Positions 1 to 6,383 of a DNA stretch of 8,447 nucleotides are shown piece after piece. The notes beneath the pieces were generated by a model that saw nothing but the letters and a program-made list of their open reading frames with translations, did not search any database and had not been told where the DNA came from. Position numbers and translations under genes: made by a program. This DNA is from Candidatus Bathyarchaeota archaeon (GTDB lineage: Archaea; Thermoproteota; Bathyarchaeia; Bathyarchaeales; B26-1): the NCBI GenBank assembly GCA_018396795.1, contig JAGTRH010000046.1, positions 296 to 8,742 of the forward strand, given 5' to 3'. Numbering within the stretch: the stretch's first letter is position 1; each line of letters begins with the position of its first letter.

Positions 1-1
1 A

Positions 2-661
2 GGGTGCAACTACCTTGCACTTGAAGTCCCGCCTTTTTATGTAAACTTTGAGAAGAAAAGATTCGGTTCCATAATGACTCGAAAGGGCATTGTAAGAGAA
101 GGCGTAATCATACATATTTATGTAACTAGACATAGGCAGATTGAAAAACTCCTACTTTTAAGGAGGTTACATCCGGACCTTTTCCTGCCTGATGAACTGA
201 TGGAAGCAGCATCTGCTATTGAAAAACTAAACCAAGAAGAATTTAATGGATTCGTAAATACTTTAAATCTAAAAGATTTTATCAAATCTACTAAGAAACT
301 TGAAAGAACGTGGAGGTATAGTGGAAAAGGAATATGGCTAAGAAGAATCGGGCCCTTCAAAATTTACATGATCATTATAATTAAGGAGGGCAGATGGACC
401 ATCAGACCTACAATTTCAAAGGGAACTACAGGTTACTACGGATTTGAAATACCTGTTGACACGCAACTTAAAGAGGCCTTTATAAAGGAACTTAAAGAGG
501 GCGAGTTGGAAGAGATTCATGATCATAATGAAACTCAGCATTTTCACTTAACAGTTGAAAGTCTAGAAAGATGTGTACATTTAGCAAAGTTATGGGACTA
601 TTACTTCTCAAATAAGAAACGTTGGAAACAAACGGTTTCAATCACGCAAAACCATTTCTAA
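2..661 (+). CDS. Unrecognised protein, probably 5'-truncated by the window edge
   Basis: I do not recognise this protein. The first ATG is at 74 and would give 195 residues. However, the same frame has no stop back to base 2, and the 24 upstream codons read like coding sequence (…LEVPPFYVNF…). No Shine-Dalgarno site lies at a normal distance before the ATG. I therefore think the gene starts outside the window and that 74 is an internal methionine. The visible part begins with a basic, hydrophobic stretch (VIIHIYVTRHRQIEKLLLL) and continues into an acidic helix-rich segment (LPDELMEAASAIEKL). A probable beta-rich core follows (GIWLRRIGPFKIYMIIIIK, then GRWTIRPTISKGTTGYYGFE). The end is a helical segment with His and Glu residues (EIHDHNETQHFH). 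I see no signal peptide, and the IYMIIIIK run is too short for a convincing membrane helix. It stands alone on the + strand, 228 bp ahead of the next gene. Confidence 0.6.
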   Translation, partial: GCNYLALEVPPFYVNFEKKRFGSIMTRKGIVREGVIIHIYVTRHRQIEKLLLLRRLHPDLFLPDELMEAASAIEKLNQEEFNGFVNTLNLKDFIKSTKKLERTWRYSGKGIWLRRIGPFKIYMIIIIKEGRWTIRPTISKGTTGYYGFEIPVDTQLKEAFIKELKEGELEEIHDHNETQHFHLTVESLERCVHLAKLWDYYFSNKKRWKQTVSITQNHF

Positions 662-734
662 ACCAATTATCTATGGGATCATGGCAAGTTCTCGAAAACT
701 TTCTTTAAGCAAGGATTATGCGCATGGAGCCACC

Positions 735-769
735 TTATCTACGCATTATTTTAGCACATAAATAGATAA
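735..769. repeat. Short inverted repeat downstream of the first gene
   Basis: TTATCTA at 735-741 and its exact complement TAGATAA at 763-769 flank a 21-base spacer, about 75 bp after the stop at 661. T-rich runs follow at about 802-835. This could help end transcription of the upstream gene. A 7-bp AT-rich stem with a long loop is weak, though, and may be chance. Confidence 0.2.
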
Positions 770-849
770 AAATTGCGAGAAAACATATTTAATCGCAAAG
801 CTTTTTCGTTAGATTTATTAATTTTGTTTAATCTTCTATCATTATAGAA

Positions 850-860
850 ATAAATATATT
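850..860 (+). promoter_or_regulatory. Candidate archaeal TATA box for the GDT1-family gene
   Basis: The AT-rich element ATAAATATATT is centred near 856. Archaeal transcription usually starts about 25 bp downstream, here near 880-884. That would give a leader of only a few bases before the ATG at 890. The placement supports 890 as the real start. This is sequence inspection only, and other AT-rich stretches exist in the same 228-bp spacer. Confidence 0.4.
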
Positions 861-889
861 AGTGAAATGAGGTTTCAAAAAGGATCGAT

Positions 890-1470
890 ATGACCGTAGA
901 TTTAACTCCACTTATAACGTCTTTCTCTATAGTTTTTTAGCTGAGTTGGGTGACAAAACACAGATATGCACTATTATGCTCTCATCAAGGTCATCAGCAA
1001 TCTCCGTTTTCTCGGGTGCAATGGCAGCTTTTTTCTTAGTTGACGGGTTAAGCGCATTATTATGCGGAGAATTGCTAAGTCTTTTACCGCACGAGATACT
1101 TGGCTTTGCATCTGGCCTAACATTTATAGTCTTCGGTTTAATATCGCTAATACATAGGAACGAAAAAGATATCCCTAGCGATACTAAATCCTCTTTTCTC
1201 AAAACGTTCTCGCTAATTGCATTAATGGAGTTGGGTGACAAAACGCAGGCGGCATCAATCTTATTAGCCGCTCAATTCAACAATCCTCAGATGGTTTTAG
1301 CTGGCGTTATGTTAGCATTTAGCATTATTACAGGTATTGCAGTTATTTTCGGTCATAAAATTTTAGGATTCATACCGGAGCGTCACCTTAAGATTGGAAC
1401 CTCTCTAGCATTCATTATAATTGGATTAATTTTAGTTATCGAAGCTACTTTGAGGATTTGGTTTTTCTAA
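890..1470 (+). CDS. GDT1/TMEM165 (UPF0016) family membrane cation transporter, with an apparent frameshift
   Basis: This family moves Mn2+ or Ca2+ across membranes, probably in exchange for protons. Members consist of two homologous halves, each carrying an E-x-G-D-[KR]-[TS] motif. Both motifs are here: ELGDKT encoded at 943-960, and MELGDKTQ near residue 114 of the reconstructed protein. Several hydrophobic segments surround them and the protein ends on a hydrophobic helix (FIIIGLILVIEATLRIWFF). The first motif's frame has no sensible start: the nearest candidate, TTG at 946, lies inside the motif. The ATG at 890 encodes MTVDLTPLITSFSIVF, a typical family N-terminus, but hits TAG at 938-940. 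One extra T in the T6 run at 933-938, or a -1 slip there, joins them as …SIVF-LAELGDKTQ…, giving about 193 residues, the usual family length. AAGGA at 880-884 is a plausible ribosome site. The ion cannot be told from sequence. Confidence 0.85.
933..938 (+). other. T6 run at the frame break in the GDT1-family gene
   Basis: Reading from the ATG at 890, the codons are ATA GTT TTT TAG, ending at 940. Moving back one base within the T run replaces the stop with TTA GCT GAG, which enters the first catalytic motif. The phenylalanine tRNA on TTT (935-937) could re-pair perfectly with TTT at 934-936. Transcriptional slippage, or a base lost during sequencing or assembly, would give the same protein. 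Confidence 0.7.
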
Positions 1471-1542
1471 GCAGACGAGTATTGCTTCTAGAATTCCTCT
1501 GACACATTCAAGGTATGCGTACATTTTTATCTATAAAAGAAA

Positions 1543-1566
1543 TAAGAATGGTTATCACAATTCTTA
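1543..1566. repeat. Inverted repeat between convergent genes, possible weak terminator
   Basis: TAAGAAT at 1543-1549 and its exact complement ATTCTTA at 1560-1566 are separated by 10 bases. The repeat sits in the 184-bp spacer between the convergent transporter gene and the zinc-ribbon/YbjQ gene, where a bidirectional terminator would be expected. The stem is short and AT-rich, so it may be chance. Confidence 0.25.
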
Positions 1567-1654
1567 ATTAAAATATCCAAGGTCCACCATAATTTATTCT
1601 ACTTAAACTCTTAGAGAGAAGACCTAAAATTGAGGATATGCTATCTCTCGTGGA

Positions 1655-2101
1655 TTACTGCTGCTCCGGCTCTATTATGACCGCGGTTCCAGTAGCGGAG
1701 ATTAAAACTATGCCAGCTCCTAAACCTAAATCTGAGGTTTCTAAATCTACGCCGACAATGGCGTTTGCTCCAAGGGACATGGCTTTGGCTTTCATTCTCT
1801 CTATGGCTTCAAAACGCGCCTTCTCAATCTCACTTGTAAAGGCTCTAACCTCTCCACCGAACATTGTCTCGAATCCCGCTATAAATCTCCCTAGCATACC
1901 CCTCGTTCTTGGAGAGATTCCAGTAACTACGCCCAGAACCTTCTTTATCCTATAGCCTGGTATTGAAGGGGTTGTGGATATTATGAAGTCGCTCACTAGA
2001 CTTAGTGATGCGCCACATTTTGGACAGAATCTTGCGTTCTCATCAACCTCAGTCTCACATAAGGGGCACTTCAATTCATTCAACCTCACAATCTTATACA
2101 A
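1655..2101 (-). CDS. Zinc-ribbon plus YbjQ (UPF0145) family protein
   Basis: A small zinc ribbon at the N-terminus (C12-x2-C15, then C26-x2-C29, reading CPLC and CPKCG) is followed from about residue 40 by a YbjQ/UPF0145 domain. The family landmarks are clear: STTPSIPGYRI, VLGVVTG, a FIAGFETMFGGE segment, a long helix with EIEKARFEAIERM, ALGA-like SLGANAIVGVDL, and the closing strand ATGTAVIIEPEQQ. YbjQ proteins form ring-like oligomers of unknown function and are sometimes labelled heavy-metal binding. The ribbon suggests binding of metal, nucleic acid or protein. The protein has 148 residues from a TTG at 2101; a GTG at 2089 is an alternative start, still before the first zinc cysteine. I see no membrane segment. 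It lies 215 bp downstream of the SPOUT methylase gene on the same strand, probably with its own promoter. Confidence 0.88.
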   Translation of the reverse strand: MYKIVRLNELKCPLCETEVDENARFCPKCGASLSLVSDFIISTTPSIPGYRIKKVLGVVTGISPRTRGMLGRFIAGFETMFGGEVRAFTSEIEKARFEAIERMKAKAMSLGANAIVGVDLETSDLGLGAGIVLISATGTAVIIEPEQQ

Positions 2102-2316
2102 AGACTTAATAGCATAAGAGATTTTTGTTGTTTTAGCATTTCGAGGGAATATTATTATGCGCTAATTGTTATATCAGGAGAGTAGATTAGCGGAATCAAA
2201 TATTTTCGGATAGTTCATTGAACGATTGAAGCGATATATTTTCCAAGGATATGGGCTAACGGAGATTTCAAGATACCAGATCATCACCGCTTAAAGAGAG
2301 GTGGTTAAAGCATTAA

Positions 2317-3426
2317 TTATTGCTCATCAATCTCTTCAACTCTGTAACTCAACCTCTGATGTATTGCAAATGCCAGAGCTATTAGGGCTGATGCCGCTGC
2401 CAAGTCTGTTGCTATCGTTACTCCAGGACAAAGATCTACAACAAGTTCCGCAAATCGAAAGATCCCATGTGGTATACCCTCCCTTGAGCCTATGAGGAAA
2501 TTCACTCTACTGCTTTTGATGGCTAATTCAGCGAGTTTTGTGGACACCAAGTTCACTGGTTCACCTTCCGGTTCAAAAACAATTATGGGCTCAAAAGATC
2601 TTTCTCTAACGAGTTCATATAAGTTTTGAACGTAAACTTCTGTCTTACGCGGTTTATGCGCATATGTTCTCATCTGAATTTGATATCTTGATTCTATACC
2701 CTCAAAAACTCCTCTTAAGAAAGCACTTAAATCATCGGCCCTAACAGAACCTACCGGTGCAATAATAAGCTCGCCAACCTCAAAGGTTTGGGCCTCCCGA
2801 CCAATCCTCACACCCATTTCCCTTGAAACATCTAACCCACCTAAATATGGCATTTGAACAAGCGAAACCTTCTTGAAATATTCCCTAACCTGGAATTTTT
2901 CTGGCCGAATCTTTTTCAAAAACTCCCTTCCGTCAATAACACCTAAGTAGGCATGCGGCCCTAAAATTTCAACGAAAACGATCTTATCTGGGAAATCTAA
3001 GTTAACCAGACAACAAGATTCAGTTTTTAGGACAGCGCCAACTCTTACATTTACATCTATACTTGAGAAATTATGGCGACCCCTCCTAACAGTATTTACT
3101 GCAAACGACTTTGCATCTCTCAATTCATTGGCAATTTTCCGTGCCACATCAATAATATGCTCAATTTCAGCTGTCGCATAATATTTTACTGGTAAAACCT
3201 TTTCAGCCTCTGGAACCCTCAACTTAATTTCCTTAGCCAACTCCTCGGGTGGAACGTCAGATTCGACTAGAACCAATCCGGAAAAATTGAATGGTCTCGC
3301 CAGAACCTTAGCCTCTTGGAAATACTCTTTCAAAATCTGCGCTACAATATTTTCATAATCCTTTAAGGTTTTAACAATTACTGAAGTCTTTTCGAATTCA
3401 AATTCGTTCAAACCCATATTCAACAT
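2317..3426 (-). CDS. THUMP-domain SPOUT-family RNA methylase (predicted)
   Basis: This is a predicted RNA methyltransferase that would use S-adenosylmethionine. Residues 1-75 form an N-terminal ferredoxin-like region. The THUMP RNA-binding domain spans roughly 80-165, with the typical SFAVNTVRRGRHNFSSIDV segment and the closing strand IVFVEILGPHAYLGV. From about 215 the chain reads as a SPOUT domain: ELIIAPVGSV, a strand EPIIVFEPEGEP, and a glycine-rich knot region with LIGSREGIPHGIF and PGVTIATDLAAASALIAL. The knot is where SPOUT enzymes bind the cofactor and dimerise. The length of 369 residues suits archaeal THUMP-SPOUT proteins. Which base in tRNA or rRNA is modified cannot be read from sequence. 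Starts at ATG 3426 or ATG 3417 (M4) are both possible; no strong Shine-Dalgarno site decides. The gene diverges from the CBS-HPF-like gene. Confidence 0.82.
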   Translation of the reverse strand: MLNMGLNEFEFEKTSVIVKTLKDYENIVAQILKEYFQEAKVLARPFNFSGLVLVESDVPPEELAKEIKLRVPEAEKVLPVKYYATAEIEHIIDVARKIANELRDAKSFAVNTVRRGRHNFSSIDVNVRVGAVLKTESCCLVNLDFPDKIVFVEILGPHAYLGVIDGREFLKKIRPEKFQVREYFKKVSLVQMPYLGGLDVSREMGVRIGREAQTFEVGELIIAPVGSVRADDLSAFLRGVFEGIESRYQIQMRTYAHKPRKTEVYVQNLYELVRERSFEPIIVFEPEGEPVNLVSTKLAELAIKSSRVNFLIGSREGIPHGIFRFAELVVDLCPGVTIATDLAAASALIALAFAIHQRLSYRVEEIDEQ

Positions 3427-3530
3427 TAACCCAGAGATTTTATCCTACTCATCTATTCTACTCTGTTTAGAAGTATTAAGATTATCGCATTACTCATAAT
3501 TAGCAAAATTTTTAACGAAATACCACCAAT

Positions 3531-3540
3531 TATAAAAAGG
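3531..3540 (+). promoter_or_regulatory. TATA box of the CBS-HPF-like gene
   Basis: TATAAAAAGG lies 27-36 bp upstream of the TTG start at 3567, in the 140-bp divergent spacer. Transcription about 25 bp past the box centre would begin near 3560. The message would then be leaderless or nearly so, with start TTG 3567 or GTG 3573. This is one of the cleanest archaeal promoter matches in the window. Confidence 0.55.
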
Positions 3541-3566
3541 GCTAAAGATATATTTTATTTTGCAGT

Positions 3567-4715
3567 TTGGTTGTGATCAATTTGATTTCCCCCAAAGACA
3601 GATTAATCGGGGATCTCGTTTCTGAATGCATTGTTGTCGCGCCTTCTACGCCAGTATCAAAAGCAATCGGCTTAATGAAGGACAGAAACTTCTATGAGGT
3701 CTTTGCATGGGTTGGCGATAAAATTGGAACAGCTACGATAAGGGATACTTTAAGGGTTAGAAATCCTGCTAATATGAAGATTGAATCTCTTTTAAACTTT
3801 ATTCCAAAACTATCAGTTAATACAGGGCTTTTTCAGGCTGCCAGATTAATGGCAGATTACAGACTAAGGGCGCTACCAATAGTCGAAGGCGGCGATATTG
3901 TAGGAAAAATAGATATTAAAAACATAGTTAACGAGGTGAAGAACAGCGGTTTAGGAAGTATAAGGGCTTCAAAAATCATGAGCTCTTCGCCAATAACAGT
4001 ATTAATAGGAGAGAAAGTTTCAAAAGCAAGAGAGATAATGCTTCGGAGAAGGATTGATCACCTGCCAGTTATAAAAGGTAGGCGAGTAGCCGGCATAGTA
4101 ACGTCGGGCCACATCGCGTTTAACTTGATAACAGATTTAGGGGACGATAAATATAGATTTGGCGTTCCCGACCTCATTGATCCATTGGATTATCCAGTTG
4201 AGGCTATAATGAGTAGATCACTACTAGAATTCGATCCGCAAGCCCAAATAAAGGATGTTGCTGAAAGCATGCTTGCTCAAGACTCTTCATACTCTCTAAT
4301 AACTATTGGTGAAGAGCTTCAAGGGATAATAACATATAGGGATTTTGCAAAACTTATCTCCACCGAAGAAGCCAAAATTAACTTTCCGGTCTACATCATT
4401 GGCTTACCAGATGACCCGTTTGAAGCTGAAGCTGCAAAGATTAAGTTTATCCGCCTTGTCGAAGGTATAAATAGATTTCTTCCATCTATCATCGAGGCTA
4501 GAAGCGCGATTAAATCATCATCTTTTGACAGGCAAAGAAGGCGATATGAGGTTAGTGTTAACATAAGGACAGATAGGGACGCATATAACTACTCATCTGA
4601 GGGTTGGGATTTACCATCAATCTACGATGATATAGCAAACGCCATGAAAAAGATGATTACGGCGAAAAGGAGGATTAGAAAAAGAAAGCGCGGTCAAAGA
4701 GTCTTAGAACAGTAA
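3567..4715 (+). CDS. Four-CBS-motif protein with C-terminal HPF/RaiA-like ribosome-binding domain
   Basis: Four CBS motifs, which pair into two Bateman modules that usually bind AMP, ATP or related ligands, lie at about residues 12-62, 72-122, 132-188 and 208-265. Clear landmarks are LRALPIVEGGDIVGKID, IDHLPVIKGRRVAGIVTS and LQGIITYRDF. From about 272 to 376 the protein reads as a beta-alpha-beta-beta-beta-alpha unit: strand INFPVYIIGL, helix EAEAAKIKFIRLVEGINRF, strands SIIEARSAIKS, RRYEVSVNIRT and DAYNYSSEG, then WDLPSIYDDIANAMKKMI and a very basic tail (KRRIRKRKRGQR). That order, and the strand followed by D-[LM]-x-x-[AS]-I-x-x-x helix pattern, resemble HPF/RaiA ribosome-hibernation factors. 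I infer a ligand-responsive protein that sits on ribosomes. The start is TTG at 3567 or GTG at 3573, placed by the TATA box. The CBS assignment is secure; the HPF-like call comes from pattern reading only. Confidence 0.85.
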   Translation: MVVINLISPKDRLIGDLVSECIVVAPSTPVSKAIGLMKDRNFYEVFAWVGDKIGTATIRDTLRVRNPANMKIESLLNFIPKLSVNTGLFQAARLMADYRLRALPIVEGGDIVGKIDIKNIVNEVKNSGLGSIRASKIMSSSPITVLIGEKVSKAREIMLRRRIDHLPVIKGRRVAGIVTSGHIAFNLITDLGDDKYRFGVPDLIDPLDYPVEAIMSRSLLEFDPQAQIKDVAESMLAQDSSYSLITIGEELQGIITYRDFAKLISTEEAKINFPVYIIGLPDDPFEAEAAKIKFIRLVEGINRFLPSIIEARSAIKSSSFDRQRRRYEVSVNIRTDRDAYNYSSEGWDLPSIYDDIANAMKKMITAKRRIRKRKRGQRVLEQ

Positions 4716-4773
4716 ATTACAGAGCGGTCTTTTAGCTTTACTATTTAATCATTCAACATGGATCCCTGTAAAC

Positions 4774-4781
4774 CTATAAAT
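4774..4781 (+). promoter_or_regulatory. Candidate TATA box for the nicotinate phosphoribosyltransferase gene
   Basis: CTATAAAT is preceded by GTAAAC and would direct a start near 4803, giving a leader of about 70 bases that includes the GGTGA ribosome site. The 160-bp spacer would also allow read-through from the CBS gene on the same strand. A second AT-rich match (GATTAAATAG, about 4794-4803) is possible. Confidence 0.35.
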
Positions 4782-4863
4782 GCTTTTAGATCAGATTAAA
4801 TAGATCTCCGAGTTTATCCTCTTGATATTCAAGGGAATGAGAAATATAGAAGAAGCTTAATAT

Positions 4864-4868
4864 GGTGA
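4864..4868 (+). promoter_or_regulatory. Shine-Dalgarno site deciding the TTG start at 4876
   Basis: GGTGA, complementary to the archaeal 16S rRNA tail, stands 7 bases before TTG at 4876. The frame has a stop at 4858-4860 and no ATG or GTG in between, so this site fixes the TTG as the start. The ATG at 4862 is in another frame and ends after five codons. Confidence 0.65.
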
Positions 4869-4875
4869 AGGAACC

Positions 4876-6375
4876 TTGAGAAAACTTGAGTCAGGGCTTC
4901 TAAGCGAAGATGATTTATTTCTCTTTATAGATTACTATGAGTTAACATCCGGAAAATGCAACTTCGACCACCGTTTAAACAACGTAATAACTGAAACATA
5001 CTTTTTCCGGGAGAACCCAAAGCATTTGGGCTCATATGTTATTGCCGCTGGATTAGAACAGTTTGTCAGCTATATCCAGATTTTAAACCGCGGCTTAAGT
5101 AGAAGGCACCGCGAATGGCTTGAGAAGATGGCTGGAAAGGACTTAAGTAGCGAATTCCTAGATTACTTGGAGAACTTTGAGTTTAAAGGTGATATTTACG
5201 CTGTTCCTGAAGGGACGCCAGTATTCCCAAATGAACCGGTAATAAATATTACTGGACCATCTATAGATGTACAATTACTGGAAACATACCTACTTAACAT
5301 AATGAATTTTGAGAGTTTAGTCGCCACAAAAGCCTCCCGAATTGCTTATGCCGCAAAAGGCAGAAACATAATTTATTCGCCTAGAACTGTTGTTGATTTT
5401 GGAGCAAGAAGAGCTCATGGAAGGGACGCTGCTATTTTAGGTGCTAGAGCGGCTTATATTGGTGGAGCCGATGGGACATCGCTAGTTATTGCTGGAATGA
5501 AATGGGGTATACCTTTTGTTGGAACGATACCGCATAAGTTTATTGAAGAACGATACAGAGGAACAGGCTCATTTAAGGAAACAGAGCTATCGGCTTTTAG
5601 AGAGTACGCTAGGAGTTTTCCTCATAACACGATACTTTTAGTAGACACCTATGAAACCATCGAGGGTGTCAAGAATGCGGTAAAAGTAGGCTTAGAGCTT
5701 AAGCAGCTGGGCTATAATCTCGCTGGAATCAGGCTTGATAGCGGGGACCCCGTTGAGCTCAGTAAGATGGCGCGCAAGATTCTTGATGAAGCTGGGCTAA
5801 CTGGCGTGAAGATCTTTGCAAGCGACCGCTTAGATGAGTTCGTTATTGAGGATGCGCTGGCTAAAGGCGCTCCGATAGACGGTTTTGGGGTTGGAACAAA
5901 GCTGATAACTGGCGCAAACTACGACTCGCTAATAAAGGAGGGAGGTGTTTCAGCACTGGACGGAATATTTAAGCTTGCGGAGACTAGCGATGTTAGCGGG
6001 AAAATGATACCTGCAACGAAATACACAAGCAGTATAGGTAAGGCTACTTTACCAGGGAAGAAGCAGGTATGGAGGATAATTAAGGATGGACAATATGTGG
6101 AGGATATTATCACCCTATGGGATGAAGAGATTGAGAACGGAAAGCCTCTGCTTGTTCCCATAATTGTTAAGGGTGAAATAGTCTATGATTTTCCTGAATT
6201 AAAGGAGATTAGAAGATACTGCGCTGAACAATTAGCAGCCTTACCGGAAAAATATAGGCGTATAAGGGACAGCGAACCATATCCGGTTAAGATAAGTGAT
6301 AAACTGAGAAGATTGAGGGACGAATTATTTGAGAAATACTGGAGAGAATACTTTGGAAACTCATCTAATAAATGA
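4876..6375 (+). CDS. pncB: Nicotinate phosphoribosyltransferase
   Basis: This cytosolic enzyme joins nicotinic acid and PRPP to make nicotinate mononucleotide, with ATP hydrolysis, in the Preiss-Handler NAD salvage pathway. Family landmarks run in order: GSYVIAAGLEQFVSYI (52-67), PEGTPVFPNEPVINITGP (111-128), the phosphoribosyl-site segment VVDFGARRAHGRDAAILGAR (172-191), GGADGTS (196-202), and GTIPHKF (216-222), whose H220 is the expected phosphorylated histidine. Next come GIRLDSGDPVELS (284-296), IFASDRLDE (313-321), DGFGVGTKL (335-343) and KATLPGKKQVWRI (389-401). At 499 residues it matches the longer bacterial-type form, with a C-terminal extension after about 430, rather than the shorter archaeal enzymes of about 390 residues. 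The last 50 residues are rich in charge. The start is TTG, supported by GGTGA at 4864. The gene ends 8 bp from the stop of the convergent ASKHA gene. Confidence 0.96.
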   Translation: MRKLESGLLSEDDLFLFIDYYELTSGKCNFDHRLNNVITETYFFRENPKHLGSYVIAAGLEQFVSYIQILNRGLSRRHREWLEKMAGKDLSSEFLDYLENFEFKGDIYAVPEGTPVFPNEPVINITGPSIDVQLLETYLLNIMNFESLVATKASRIAYAAKGRNIIYSPRTVVDFGARRAHGRDAAILGARAAYIGGADGTSLVIAGMKWGIPFVGTIPHKFIEERYRGTGSFKETELSAFREYARSFPHNTILLVDTYETIEGVKNAVKVGLELKQLGYNLAGIRLDSGDPVELSKMARKILDEAGLTGVKIFASDRLDEFVIEDALAKGAPIDGFGVGTKLITGANYDSLIKEGGVSALDGIFKLAETSDVSGKMIPATKYTSSIGKATLPGKKQVWRIIKDGQYVEDIITLWDEEIENGKPLLVPIIVKGEIVYDFPELKEIRRYCAEQLAALPEKYRRIRDSEPYPVKISDKLRRLRDELFEKYWREYFGNSSNK

Positions 6376-6383
6376 CTGTATTC

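Noticed and set aside
801..835. T-rich runs as a transcription terminator for the first gene
   Set aside because: The whole spacer is AT-rich, so these runs do not stand out enough to call a terminator.
927..1241. Minus-strand frame of 104 codons over the transporter gene
   Set aside because: It is antisense to a conserved membrane protein whose motifs are clear on the + strand.
946..1470. Taking the GDT1-family protein as starting at TTG 946
   Set aside because: The start would fall inside the first conserved E-x-G-D-K-T motif and remove its essential Glu and the first membrane segment. The start at 890 with a frame break explains the sequence better.
1638..1955. Plus-strand frame of 105 codons
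   Set aside because: It lies almost entirely antisense to the clearly recognisable zinc-ribbon/YbjQ gene and has no family resemblance.
2222..2316. Minus-strand GGTGATGATC near 2281-2290 resembling a box C (GUGAUGA) of a C/D guide RNA
   Set aside because: No CUGA box D' or D follows at a normal distance, and the spacing does not give two guide segments, so a C/D RNA is not supported.
6376..6383. Terminator between the convergent pncB and ASKHA genes
   Set aside because: Only 8 bp separate the stops and no hairpin or T run lies there. Any termination signals must be inside the opposing coding regions.
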